A stretch of 64,000 bases of DNA from SG8-41 sp035649495 (GTDB taxonomy: Bacteria; Pseudomonadota; Gammaproteobacteria; Burkholderiales; SG8-41): assembly GCA_035649495.1 (NCBI GenBank), contig DASRJL010000041.1, positions 1 to 64,000 on the forward strand, read 5' to 3'. Numbering within the stretch: the stretch's first letter is position 1; each line of letters opens with the position of its first letter. Below the pieces are notes generated by a model. It searched no databases. It was given only the letters and a program-made list of their open reading frames with translations, and was not told where the DNA came from. Of the stretch, positions 22,783-31,818 are shown piece by piece. The position numbers and the translations under genes are program-made.

Positions 22783-24825
22783 TCAAACAGCAAGCTCGGG
22801 CCGATCCTTGAACTGCGCGAGCGCCTCGGGATTGGCGAGCGCCTCCAGGTTCTTCACCGGCTGCCCGTGCACGACGTTGCGCACCGCCAGCTCGACGATC
22901 TTGCCGCTCTTGGTGCGCGGTATGTCGGTGACCTGCATGACCACCGCCGGAACGTGGCGCGGCGTCGTGTTCGCGCGGATCTGCCGCTTGATTTTCTCGA
23001 CCAGCTCCCCGTCCAGCTTCACGCCGTCGCGCAGGCGCACGAACAGCACGATACGCACGTCGGTGGGCTTTTCCGGGGGCCAGTCCTGGCTGACGACGAG
23101 TCCCTCGACGACCTCATCGAGTTGCTCGACCTGGCGATAGATCTCCGCGGTGCCTATCCGCACGCCTCCGGGATTGAGCACTGCATCGGAGCGGCCGTGG
23201 ATGATGAGCCCGCCGTGCTCGGTGATTTCCGCGTAATCGCCGTGGCTCCAGACGCCGGGGAACTTCTCGAAATAGGCGGCGTGGTAGCGCGTCCCGTCCG
23301 GATCGTTCCAGAAGCCGACGGGCATGGAGGGGAACGGCGCAGTGCACACCAGCTCACCTTTCTCGCCGCGCACGGAGTTGCCCGACTCGTCGTAGACGTC
23401 CACGTTCATGCCCAGCGCCCGGCACTGTATCTCGCCGCGCCACACCGCGCCGGTCGGGTTCCCCTGCACGAAGCAGGAGATGATGTCGGTGCCGCCGGAG
23501 ATCGACGCGAGATGGATGTCGCGTTTCACGTCGCGATAGACGTAGTCAAAGCCCTCGGCGACGAGCGGCGAGCCGGTGGAGAGCATCGTCCTGACTGACG
23601 ACAGGCGATGCGACAGGCGCGGCTTCATCCCTTGCTTGGCGGCGTGGTCGATGAACTTGGCGGAAGTGCCGAACACGTTCATCCGCTCATCGTCCGCGTA
23701 GTCGAAGAGCGCGCGGCCCTCCGTGATGAACGGGGAGCCGTCGTAGAGCAGCAGCGTCGCGCGCGAGGCGAGCGCCGATACGAGCCAGTTCCACATCATC
23801 CAGCCGCAGGTCGTGAAGTACAGGATCCGGTCGGACGGCTTGAGATCGACGTGGAGCTGGTGCTCCTTCATGTGCTGGAGGAGCGTGCCGCCCGCGCCGT
23901 GCACTATGCACTTGGGCACGCCGGTGGTGCCGGAGGAGTACATGATGTACAGCGGATGGTCGAAGGGCAGCCGCGCGAACTCGATCTCCCGCGGACGGAA
24001 GGGCGCCATGAAGGCATGCACGTCGACGGCCCGCGGAATGTCGCCGATACCGGGATCGCGCCGTGTGTACGGAATTACGATCGTCTTCTCGACCGAGGGC
24101 AGATTCCGCGCTATCTCGCCGAGACGGGCGACGCAGTCGATCGTCTTGCTGTTATAGAAATAGCCATCCGCCGCGAAGAGCGCCCTCGGCTCTATCTGTC
24201 CGAAGCGGTCGAGCACGCCCTGCACGCCGAAATCGGGCGAGCAGGAAGACCAGATTGCGCCGATGCTGGCCGTCGCCAGCGCCGCGATCACCGCGCCGGG
24301 AGCGTTGGGGACATAGCCCGCGACGCGGTCGCCGCAACCTATGCCGGCTGCGCGCAGCGCCTGCGAGAGCCGGGATACCTCCGAGTACAGCTCGGCATAG
24401 GTGATGCTGCTTCTCAACCGGTCCTCGCCCCGGAACACGATCGCCGTGCCGCGGTCGCGCCGCCGCAGGAGGTTCTCGGCGAAGTTGAGCCGCGCTTCGG
24501 GGAACCAGCGCGCGCCGGGCATCCGGTCGCCGTGCTCCAGCACCGGGCCCTTGCCGGCGTCACCCATCACGCCGCAGAAGGACCAGACCGACTGCCAGAA
24601 TCGCTCGGGATGCGCGATCGACCATGCGTAAAGTTCTTCGTAGTCGTCCGCCTGCGCGTCCCAGCGTCGGCGTACATCGCGCATGAACGACGCGAGGTTG
24701 GTGGCGGCGACGCGCTCCTCCGACGGCTGCCACAAGGGTTGATCGATGGTCGCGGGCTGCGAGCTTCGAGCTTCGAGCCGCGAGTTCGACGCAGGCATCA
24801 GGCCGCTGGAACGTTTACTGCTCAT
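22783..24825 (-). CDS. Acetoacetyl-CoA synthetase (acetoacetate-CoA ligase)
   Basis: 680 residues. It activates acetoacetate with ATP and CoA, linking PHB or ketone-body breakdown to acetyl-CoA metabolism. The AMP-binding motif is YIMYSSGTTGVPKCIVHG; SISGGTDIISCFV and a C-terminal PRTKSGKIVELAVRNVVHG complete the ANL-family signature. An N-terminal ACAS-like segment (MRDVRRRWDAQADDYEELYA) precedes it. The extreme N-terminus contains RLEARSSQPA encoded by CGAGCTT heptamers, so the first 25-30 residues look repeat-derived. It lies on the minus strand downstream of lysS. The substrate is inferred from overall similarity and the PHB genes elsewhere in the window. Confidence 0.9.
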   Translation of the reverse strand: MSSKRSSGLMPASNSRLEARSSQPATIDQPLWQPSEERVAATNLASFMRDVRRRWDAQADDYEELYAWSIAHPERFWQSVWSFCGVMGDAGKGPVLEHGDRMPGARWFPEARLNFAENLLRRRDRGTAIVFRGEDRLRSSITYAELYSEVSRLSQALRAAGIGCGDRVAGYVPNAPGAVIAALATASIGAIWSSCSPDFGVQGVLDRFGQIEPRALFAADGYFYNSKTIDCVARLGEIARNLPSVEKTIVIPYTRRDPGIGDIPRAVDVHAFMAPFRPREIEFARLPFDHPLYIMYSSGTTGVPKCIVHGAGGTLLQHMKEHQLHVDLKPSDRILYFTTCGWMMWNWLVSALASRATLLLYDGSPFITEGRALFDYADDERMNVFGTSAKFIDHAAKQGMKPRLSHRLSSVRTMLSTGSPLVAEGFDYVYRDVKRDIHLASISGGTDIISCFVQGNPTGAVWRGEIQCRALGMNVDVYDESGNSVRGEKGELVCTAPFPSMPVGFWNDPDGTRYHAAYFEKFPGVWSHGDYAEITEHGGLIIHGRSDAVLNPGGVRIGTAEIYRQVEQLDEVVEGLVVSQDWPPEKPTDVRIVLFVRLRDGVKLDGELVEKIKRQIRANTTPRHVPAVVMQVTDIPRTKSGKIVELAVRNVVHGQPVKNLEALANPEALAQFKDRPELAV
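24760..24787. repeat. Heptamer array inside a coding N-terminus
   Basis: Units CGAGCTT, CGAGCTT, CGAGCCG, CGAGTTC lie within the first 25 codons of the acetoacetyl-CoA synthetase gene. Confidence 0.8.
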
Positions 24826-24838
24826 ACGTTAAAAGGTC

Positions 24839-24880
24839 GTAGCCGGTAGCTCGTAGCCCGTGGCTGGTAGCCCGTAGCCT
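24839..24880. repeat. Heptamer array, GTAGCCC unit, six copies
   Basis: Units GTAGCCG, GTAGCTC, GTAGCCC, GTGGCTG, GTAGCCC, GTAGCCT occupy the gap between the acetoacetyl-CoA synthetase start and the lysS stop and run into the lysS stop codon. Confidence 0.9.
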
Positions 24881-26360
24881 ATTCCGGCCGAAGCAGCGGA
24901 AACGGTATCACGTCCCGGATGGACGGACTGTCGGTGAACAGCATGACGAGGCGGTCGATGCCGATGCCTGCGCCTGCCGCGGGCGGCATGCCGTACTCCA
25001 GCGCCCGGATGTAGTCGGCGTCGTAGTGCATGGCCTCCGCATCGCCGGCCTCCTTCTGCTTTGCCTGCTGCAGGAAACGACCGGCCTGGTCTTCGGGATC
25101 GTTCAGCTCCGAGAAGCCGTTGGCGATCTCGCGGCCGGCGATGTAGAGCTCGAAGCGCTCGGTGATGTCGGGATTCCTGTCGCTGCGGCGGGCGAGAGGG
25201 GAGACCTCGGTCGGATAGTTCACGATGTAGGTCGGCTGGATCAGGAGCTGCTCGACCGTGTTCTCGAACAGGGTCAGCTGCAGCCCGCCCAGGCCGTCCT
25301 CCTGTCGGTACGGGATGCTGAGCTCCGTAAGCCGGGCGGTGAGCGCGTTGCGGTCCGCGAGCATGGCGTCCGTCGTTCCGGGATGGTATTGCTTTATCGC
25401 ATCCGTGACGGTCAGCCGCTGGTAAGGACGCGCGAGGTCGATCTCGTGCCCCTGGTACGAGATGGCGGCCGTGCCCAGAACCTCTTCTGCGGTCTCGCGG
25501 ATCATCTGCTCGATGAGGCCCATCAGGTGCTCGTACGTGAGATACGCGACGTAGAACTCGAGCATCGTGAACTCGGGATTGTGGCGCGTCGAGATCCCTT
25601 CGTTGCGGAAGTTGCGGTTGATCTCGAACACCTTTTCGAAGCCGCCCACGACCATCCGCTTCAGATAGAGCTCCGGCGCGATGCGCAGGTAGAGATCCAT
25701 GTCGAGCGCGTTGTGGTGCGTGACGAAGGGCCGGGCCGCCGCGCCCCCGGGGATCGGCTGCATCATCGGGGTGTCGACCTCGACGTAGCGCCGGAGGATC
25801 AGGAAATTCCGCAGGGACTGGATCGTGCGGAAGCGCTGCACGAAGACCAGGCGGGAGTCCTCGTTCATGATGAGATCGACGTAGCGTTGCCGGTAGCGCT
25901 GTTCCTGGTCGGCGAGCCCGTGAAACTTCTCCGGCAGCGGCCGCAGCGACTTGGCGAGCAGCCGCAGCGCCTTGACCCGCACCGTCACTTCATCGGTACG
26001 GGTCTTCATCAGCACTCCCTCGACGCCGATGATGTCGCCGATGTCGTAGTGCCGGAACGCGGTGTGCGACTCCTTGTCCGGCGCGTTGTCGGCGACGAAG
26101 ATCTGGATCTGCCCGCTCATGTCCTGGATCTGGGCGAAGGTGATCTTGCCCATGGGGCGCCTCAACATGAGCCTGCCCGCGACTTTTACCGTCACCGGAT
26201 TCAGGTCCATGGAGTCGCGGTCGACGGGTCCGTATTTCTCGACCAGCTCCGCCGCCAGGTCCTGGCGCCAGAAATCGTTGGGGTAGGCCGCGCCCTTTTC
26301 GCGTAGCGCCTTCAGCTTGGCGCGGCGCTCCGCGATCAGCCTGTTTTCGTCTTCTGCCAT
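24879..26360 (-). CDS. lysS: Lysine-tRNA ligase (class II)
   Basis: 493 residues. It charges tRNA-Lys. The N-terminal OB-fold (VKVAGRLMLRRPMGKITFAQ) binds the anticodon. Class II motif 1 is around VEVDTPMMQPIPGGAAARPF, motif 2 is FRNEGISTRHNPEFTMLEFY, and motif 3 is GAGIGIDRLVMLFT. The length is normal for LysS (about 500). The neighbouring prfB upstream on the same strand is the classical prfB-lysS arrangement, with a 75-bp gap. Confidence 0.97.
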   Translation of the reverse strand: MAEDENRLIAERRAKLKALREKGAAYPNDFWRQDLAAELVEKYGPVDRDSMDLNPVTVKVAGRLMLRRPMGKITFAQIQDMSGQIQIFVADNAPDKESHTAFRHYDIGDIIGVEGVLMKTRTDEVTVRVKALRLLAKSLRPLPEKFHGLADQEQRYRQRYVDLIMNEDSRLVFVQRFRTIQSLRNFLILRRYVEVDTPMMQPIPGGAAARPFVTHHNALDMDLYLRIAPELYLKRMVVGGFEKVFEINRNFRNEGISTRHNPEFTMLEFYVAYLTYEHLMGLIEQMIRETAEEVLGTAAISYQGHEIDLARPYQRLTVTDAIKQYHPGTTDAMLADRNALTARLTELSIPYRQEDGLGGLQLTLFENTVEQLLIQPTYIVNYPTEVSPLARRSDRNPDITERFELYIAGREIANGFSELNDPEDQAGRFLQQAKQKEAGDAEAMHYDADYIRALEYGMPPAAGAGIGIDRLVMLFTDSPSIRDVIPFPLLRPE

Positions 26361-26435
26361 CCGCTGCTCCCTGTGCGGCCAACAATGTGAAGCAAAAGCG
26401 CTAGTTTCTCCGGTCCGCTACGTCGCCCATCGCTG

Positions 26436-27540
26436 CTAGAGCCCCTGCTTGAGGCTCGCCTCGATGAAATCATCGAGGTCGCCGTCCAGGACAGACTGCG
26501 TGTTGCCGATCTCGATGCCGGTACGGAGGTCCTTGATCCGCGACTGGTCGAGCACGTAGGAGCGGATCTGGTGGCCCCAGCCGACGTCGGACTTCGCATC
26601 CTCCTGCGCCTGCTTCTCTTCCTGGCGCTTCCTCATCTCGAGCTCGAAGAGCTTCGCTTTCAGCATGGACATCGCCTCGGCGCGGTTGCGGTGCTGCGAG
26701 CGGTCGTTCTGGCATTGCACGACGATGTTGGTCGGCAGGTGCGTGATGCGGATCGCCGATTCGGTCTTGTTGACGTGCTGGCCGCCGGCGCCGGAGGATC
26801 GGAAGGTGTCGATGCGCAGGTCCGCGGGATTGATCGTGACCTCTATGGTCTCGTCCACCTCGGGATACACGAACGCGCTGGCGAAGGAAGTGTGACGCCG
26901 ACTGTTGGCATCGAACGGAGACTTGCGCACCAGGCGGTGCACGCCGGTCTCGGTGCGCAGCCGGCCGTAGGCGTACTCGCCCGTGATCTTGAGCGTGGCG
27001 CTCTTGATGCCGGCGACTTCTCCGGGCGACTCCTCCAGCACTTCGACGTGGTAGCCCTTGCGCTCGCAGTAGCGCGTGTACATGCGCTCGAGCGTCTGCG
27101 CCCAGTCCTGCGCTTCGGTGCCGCCGGCGCCGGCCTGCAGGTCGAGAAAGCAATTGTTCGGGTCCAGCGGGTTGGAGAACATGCGGCGGAACTCCATGTC
27201 CGCCACCGTCCTTTCGAGCTTGCGCGCGTCGGCGTCTATCGCTCCGAGCGTGGCGTCGTCGCCCTCCGACCGGGCGATGTCGAAGAGCTCCTTCGCGTCG
27301 CGCACCCCCGTGTCGAGCCCGGTCAGGACCGAGACGACGCCGTCGAGGATCTTCCGCTCGCGGCCGAGCTCCTGCGCGCGCTTGGGATCGTTCCAGAGCG
27401 CCGGGTCCTCGAGCTTGGCGGCGATTTCCGCGAGGCGCCGCTGCTTGTCCTCGAAGTCAAAGATACCTCCGCAATTCGACGCTGCGGGTTTCGACGTCCG
27501 CGAGGCGTTGCGCCATGGCGTTGATGCGTTCGGGTTCCAT
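26436..27540 (-). CDS. prfB: Peptide chain release factor 2, made by programmed +1 frameshift
   Basis: About 367 residues after frameshifting. RF2 releases protein chains at UGA and UAA. The frame starts at the ATG at 27540 (MEPERINAMAQRL) and reads 27 codons to an in-frame TGA at 27457-27459. The slip sequence reads AGG TAT CTT TGA C, preceded by GGAGG, which is the conserved RF2 autoregulatory site. After the shift it continues DFEDKQRRLAEIAAKLED. The GGQ motif is in FRSSGAGGQHVNKTESAIRI (split as SSGAGGQHVNKT), and the anticodon-like SPF motif is RKSPFDANSRRH. lysS follows on the same strand. Confidence 0.97.
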
Positions 27541-27579
27541 GTGGTACTTCCGGAAAATGCCGATTATACAGGCTCACCC

Positions 27580-29328
27580 TTACGCAGCCGGTTCCCAGTG
27601 CTCGATAGTGAGCTGCAGGGACTGCGTGCCGCGATACTCGTTCACCAGCGGCGCGTAAACCGCCCGTATCCGCGGCGGCATGGCTTCGGCCTGTTGAAAG
27701 CGGATGCCTTCAACGAGGAGCGCGCCGCGCTTCAACGAGAGCTTGAGGTGCTGGTCCCCTACTACGTGCTGCGCCGCGACCTCGAACTCGTCGCAGAAGC
27801 GCGGCGCCGGAAAGCCCTGGCCCCAGACCTCCTCGCCGAGGAGAGCGGCGGTTTCCAGGTTGAAGTGCTCGAGGCCCAGGGCGCCGTCGGTCTCCACGAC
27901 GCGCCTCAAGTCGCCCGGTGAGAGCAGCGAGCGGGCCGTTTCCTCGAACGCGTCGCGGAAGCGTCCGAAATCCGGCTCTCGCAGCGTCAGGCCTGCGGCC
28001 GCGGCATGACCGCCGAACCTGAGTATCAATCCGGGATGGCGGACGGCGACCCGATCGAGCGCATCGCGCAGATGCAGCCCCGGAATGGAGCGGCCGGAGC
28101 CCCTGATCTCGCCGGAGTCGCCGCGCGCGAACGCGACGGTCGGCCTGTGGAACCGATCCTTGATGCGGCCGGCGACGATGCCGACGACACCCTGGTGCCA
28201 GTCGGGATCGAAGAGACTCAGGCTGCAGGCGTCGTCCGGCGCCATGCCGTCCAGCGCCGCCAGCGCGGTTTCCTGCATGTCGGACTCGATCTCCCGCCGC
28301 TGGCGGTTGAGACGATCGAGTTCCGCGGCTATCGCCAACGCGCGGCCGGAGTCCCCGGTGACGAGGCACTCGATGCCGAGCGACATGTCGGTCAGCCGGC
28401 CGGCGGCGTTCAACCGGGGCCCGGCCACGAATCCCAGGTCGTAGGCGGTTGCGCGGCGATGATCCCGGCCAGCCGCCTGGAACAGGGCTGCGATGCCCGG
28501 CTGCGCGCGACCCGCCCGGATGCGCCGCAGTCCCTGGTGCACCAGGATGCGGTTGTTGCTGTCGAGCGGGACGACGTCGGCGACGGTGCCCAGCGCGACC
28601 AGGGGCAGCAGCTCGGCCAGGTTCGGCCCCTCCGCGCTCTGCGACGCCTCACGCCTGACGCCTGACGCCTGACCGTTCTCCTTGAACCAGCCGCGGTCGC
28701 GCAGTTCGGCGCGCAGCGCGATCATCAGGTAGAACATGACGCCCACGCCTGCCAGGTTCTTGCTCGGGAAGCCGCAGCCGGCCTGGTTGGGATTGATGAT
28801 GCAGGCCGCGTCCGGCAGCGTTGGCGCCGGGAGGTGATGATCGGTGATCAGCACCATCATGCCGAGGCGGTTCGCTTCGGCCACGCCCTCGAAGCTCGAG
28901 ATGCCGTTGTCCACCGTAATCAGGATGTCGGGCCGGACCCGCCCGTAGGCGAGCCGTACGATCTCCGGCGTCAGTCCGTATCCGTACTCGAAACGATTCG
29001 GCACCAGGTAATCGACGACGGCGCCAAACGCGGTCAGCGCCCGCATTCCCACCGCACAGGCCGTCGCCCCATCGGCGTCGTAGTCCGCGACGATCAGCAA
29101 GCGCTTGCGAGCGGCGATGGCGTCGCCCAGCACGCGCGCCATGACGCCCAGGTTGAGCATGGTTTCGGGCGCAGCGAGTTGCGCCAGGTCGCTGCTCAAC
29201 TCCGCCGGAGCAGTAACGCCGCGCGCCGCATAGACCCGCGCGAGCAAGGGATGCACGCCGCTCGCGACGAGGCGGTCGACGAATTCCGGCGGGACGCCGC
29301 GGGCAGCGATGGCAGGAGCGCGGTTCAT
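27580..29328 (-). CDS. recJ: Single-stranded-DNA-specific 5'-3' exonuclease
   Basis: About 582 residues from the ATG at 29328, which overlaps the upstream gene's stop (ATGA). RecJ degrades single strands in recombination, mismatch and base-excision repair. DHH-family motifs are LLIVADYDADGATA, ILITVDNGISSFEGV, LITDHHLP and VALGTVADVVPLDSNNR; the DHHA1 part includes FGGHAAAAGLTL. A loop of about 15 residues between helices (NGQASGVRREASQSAEG) is encoded by an in-frame heptamer array at 28644-28674 and lies just before NLAELLPLVALGT, so it probably tolerates variation. The gene is longer than none and shorter than some relatives; core motifs are all intact. Confidence 0.94.
   Translation of the reverse strand: MNRAPAIAARGVPPEFVDRLVASGVHPLLARVYAARGVTAPAELSSDLAQLAAPETMLNLGVMARVLGDAIAARKRLLIVADYDADGATACAVGMRALTAFGAVVDYLVPNRFEYGYGLTPEIVRLAYGRVRPDILITVDNGISSFEGVAEANRLGMMVLITDHHLPAPTLPDAACIINPNQAGCGFPSKNLAGVGVMFYLMIALRAELRDRGWFKENGQASGVRREASQSAEGPNLAELLPLVALGTVADVVPLDSNNRILVHQGLRRIRAGRAQPGIAALFQAAGRDHRRATAYDLGFVAGPRLNAAGRLTDMSLGIECLVTGDSGRALAIAAELDRLNRQRREIESDMQETALAALDGMAPDDACSLSLFDPDWHQGVVGIVAGRIKDRFHRPTVAFARGDSGEIRGSGRSIPGLHLRDALDRVAVRHPGLILRFGGHAAAAGLTLREPDFGRFRDAFEETARSLLSPGDLRRVVETDGALGLEHFNLETAALLGEEVWGQGFPAPRFCDEFEVAAQHVVGDQHLKLSLKRGALLVEGIRFQQAEAMPPRIRAVYAPLVNEYRGTQSLQLTIEHWEPAA
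28644..28674. repeat. Heptamer array inside recJ
   Basis: Units ACGCCTC, ACGCCTG, ACGCCTG, ACGCCTG and the start of a fifth sit in frame within recJ. The CCTGACG-type unit recurs near 37.8 and 47.4 kb between genes. Confidence 0.9.
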
Positions 29329-30371
29329 GAGGCGTAATCGTCCAGCGACCGTCTCCGGCGCCAGAATTTGAGCAAGGAATACCGCGTGGCTCTCACCAGG
29401 CAAGTGCGCTCCGGGCCCAGGCCGTGCAGCGTGAGAGCCTGGAGTGTGCCGCTTCGGAGTCCATCGAGCAGTGGCCCTATCCAGACCGTCCCCAGTTCTT
29501 CCAGCGCACGCTGCCACGAAGGCACTCCGATCCCCAGCGCCTCGCGCAGACCGTGCAGCACCACGAGCTGAGGCTTGCCTGTCCGGCCGGCGGCCGACTC
29601 CAGCCACTGTTCTCCGGAGTGCGGCAGCGAATGCACCTGTAGACCTGCGCCGGCCGCAAGTCCCGCGGCCAGCGGATGAGATGTCCAGACCGCTCCGTAA
29701 GCGGTATCGCACGCGACCTCGGACATCCGGCCGGCGCCCCAGAACCATACGCCGTTGACGGGCAGCGCTCCGCGCGCCTCGCGTGCCTCATTGCAGGGAT
29801 GGCCGTGCAGCAGCATCTGTGCCTCGTTGCCGATCCGGCGCCAGCGCGCGCCATCCACCCCTTCGGGCAGGTATCCGTCGATGCCACGACCGCGGATCTC
29901 GGGCGTCGGCGTGGTCCGGACACGCGCCTCCTCGCTCGCACGCACGTACCAGCGCTGGGGCGCCGGCGCGACGAACTCGAGCCCGTCCTCGGCAAAATGG
30001 CCGTTCAGCGCTGCGATCAACGGCGCGGCTTCGGTCCCGTCGATCTCGAAGCAGGTCGCATCCGCCAGCAGCACCCGGTCCCGATCCGCCCTGAGATGGA
30101 CCGGGTCCGCCCGCAGCCAGCACGCGCTGCCCGGCTCTATCCCTTCCCCGCGCAGACTGGCGGCAGCGAGATGAGAGGTGACGCCGAATTCCACGGCCAG
30201 CCATTCCTCCAGCGAAACGCCCGGTCGGGAGACCCGTTCGCCGCGGGCGAGCAGCGTCTCCAGCGCAGGCAGCGCCAGCCCCCGGCAGGACGCAGCACCC
30301 GCGCCGCCACCGGGAAACAGATCCGCAACGAGCAGATGGCAATCCGCAGCCCCCGTTCGCGACTCCGACAT
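29325..30371 (-). CDS. RpfE-type protein (predicted regulator, alkaline-phosphatase-like fold)
   Basis: About 348 residues from the ATG at 30371 (MSESRTGAADCHLLVADLFP); longer in-frame starts exist but would overlap the divergent lolC region. Blocks such as WLRADPVHLRADRDRVLLAD, LIAALNGHFAEDGLEFVAP and VVLHGLREALG resemble the RpfE/COG4255 group, distantly related to cofactor-independent phosphoglycerate mutases. In xanthomonads rpfE lies beside recJ, and here the stop overlaps the recJ start (ATGA), matching that arrangement. Catalytic metal ligands are not obvious. The role of the group is unsettled. The family call rests on memory of motifs and on the neighbourhood. Confidence 0.65.
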   Translation of the reverse strand: MSESRTGAADCHLLVADLFPGGGAGAASCRGLALPALETLLARGERVSRPGVSLEEWLAVEFGVTSHLAAASLRGEGIEPGSACWLRADPVHLRADRDRVLLADATCFEIDGTEAAPLIAALNGHFAEDGLEFVAPAPQRWYVRASEEARVRTTPTPEIRGRGIDGYLPEGVDGARWRRIGNEAQMLLHGHPCNEAREARGALPVNGVWFWGAGRMSEVACDTAYGAVWTSHPLAAGLAAGAGLQVHSLPHSGEQWLESAAGRTGKPQLVVLHGLREALGIGVPSWQRALEELGTVWIGPLLDGLRSGTLQALTLHGLGPERTCLVRATRYSLLKFWRRRRSLDDYAS

Positions 30372-30481
30372 GAACGAATCATACATGCGCGGCGTCATAC
30401 ACCGGGGCGCTGCTACCGTTGTGTCAGAATAGCCGCCGGCATCCGGCAAAAATTTCCACGAAAGCTCCGGGAATTCGCATC

Positions 30482-31723
30482 GTGTCGTTCGAGCTTTTCA
30501 TCGGCCTACGCTACACGCGGTCCCGGCAGCGCACCCGCGCGATCTCGTTCATCTCGGCGGTGTCCGTCATCTGCATCGCGCTGGGCATGACCGCGCTGAT
30601 CACCGTGCTTTCCGTCATGAACGGCTTCCAGCGCGAGATCCGGAGCCGGATCCTGTCGGTGGCGTCCCACGTGCAGGTGAGCGCGGTGGGCGGCAAGTTG
30701 AACGACTGGCAGCGTGTCGCCGCGGCGGGGGCCCGCGATCCGCAGGTGGTTGCGTCCGCGCCGTACGTCGTGGGGCAGGGCCTGCTCACGAACGGGCCGG
30801 CAGTGCAGGGCGCGTTCATCCGCGGGATATCTCCCGAGCTGGAAGAACGCGTTGCGGATATCGGGCAGCACATGAAGCAGGGCAGGCTTGCGGACCTCAA
30901 GCCCGGCGAGTTCGGCATCATCCTGGGGCGCGAGCTCGCCGCGACGCTGGGCGCCAGGGCGGGCGACAGGGTCGTGTTGATCGCGCCGCAGGGGCAGGTC
31001 ACGCCGGCCGGGCTGCTGCCGCGGATGCGGCAATTCACGGTGGTGGGTGTCTTCCAGGTGGATCACTTCGAGTTCGATTCCGGCCTGGCGATGATCCACA
31101 TCGAGGATGCGCAGAAGCTGTTTCTTTTCGATACCGCCGTGACCGGCGTGCGGCTGCGCCTGAAGGACCTGTTCGAGGCGAAGAACGTGGCGAGCAACCT
31201 GGTGCGTTTCCTGGGGCCCGATTTCTACGCCACCGACTGGACCCGGCAGAACGCGACGTTCTTCCGCGCGGTGGAGATCGAGAAGCGGATGATGTTCCTG
31301 ATCGTGGCGCTCATCATCGTAGTGGCCGCGTTCAACATCGTCTCCAGCCTGATGATGGCGGTGAAGGACAAGAACGCGGACATCGCCATACTGCGCACGC
31401 TCGGCGCGAGCCCGGGAGGGATCACGAAGATCTTCCTGATACAGGGCACCATGATCGCGCTGCTCGGCACCCTGCTCGGGCTCGCGGGCGGAATCTCCCT
31501 TGCGCTCAACGTCGAGACGGTGGTGCCGGTGATCGAGAACGTGCTGGGGTTCAAGTTTCTCTCCAAGGACGTCTACCAGATCACCGATCTGCCCTCGGAG
31601 CTGCGGATGGCGGACGTCGTGTCGACCGCGACCGTTTCATTTTTGATGACGCTCGTCGCGACGATTTACCCCAGCTGGCGAGCGGCGAAAGTGAATCCGG
31701 CCGAGGCGCTCCGCTACGAGTGA
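30482..31723 (+). CDS. Lipoprotein-releasing ABC transporter permease (LolC/LolE)
   Basis: About 413 residues from the GTG at 30482 (MSFELFIGLRYTRSRQ). It forms the inner-membrane part of the complex that extracts lipoproteins for transfer to LolA. Four membrane helices are visible: one at the N-terminus (FISAVSVICIALGMTALITV) and three at the C-terminus (MMFLIVALIIVVAAFNIVSS; IALLGTLLGLAGGISLALNV; VVSTATVSFLMTLVATIYPS), around a large periplasmic domain. ILSVASHVQVSA and YPSWRAAKVNPAEALRYE are typical. Only one permease gene is present before lolD, so it may be a homodimeric LolF-like form; this cannot be decided here. Confidence 0.92.
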   Translation: MSFELFIGLRYTRSRQRTRAISFISAVSVICIALGMTALITVLSVMNGFQREIRSRILSVASHVQVSAVGGKLNDWQRVAAAGARDPQVVASAPYVVGQGLLTNGPAVQGAFIRGISPELEERVADIGQHMKQGRLADLKPGEFGIILGRELAATLGARAGDRVVLIAPQGQVTPAGLLPRMRQFTVVGVFQVDHFEFDSGLAMIHIEDAQKLFLFDTAVTGVRLRLKDLFEAKNVASNLVRFLGPDFYATDWTRQNATFFRAVEIEKRMMFLIVALIIVVAAFNIVSSLMMAVKDKNADIAILRTLGASPGGITKIFLIQGTMIALLGTLLGLAGGISLALNVETVVPVIENVLGFKFLSKDVYQITDLPSELRMADVVSTATVSFLMTLVATIYPSWRAAKVNPAEALRYE

Positions 31724-31739
31724 CCAGTGACCAGTGACC
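31719..31739. repeat. Heptamer array over the lolC/E stop codon
   Basis: Three exact AGTGACC units; the permease TGA (31721-31723) is formed by the first one. Confidence 0.85.
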
Positions 31740-31759
31740 AGAAACAATCTAAAGGAGCT

Positions 31760-31798
31760 CCCTCTCCCCGACTCTGGGGAGAGGGCTGGGGTGAGGGG
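31760..31798. repeat. Interspersed palindrome, CCCTCTCCCC/GGGGAGAGGG type
   Basis: CCCTCTCCCC and GGGGAGAGGG form a perfect 10-bp stem with a 6-base loop, followed by the tail CTGGGGTGAGGGG. Related copies are at 35160, 35246 and 56719. Confidence 0.85.
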
Positions 31799-31804
31799 CG
31801 ACGA

Positions 31805-31818
31805 GAGTGACGAGTGAC
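31805..31818. repeat. Two GAGTGAC units at the lolD start
   Basis: The lolD GTG start (31807) and its next codons are formed by this array, so the first residues (VTSDEA) are repeat-derived. Confidence 0.7.
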
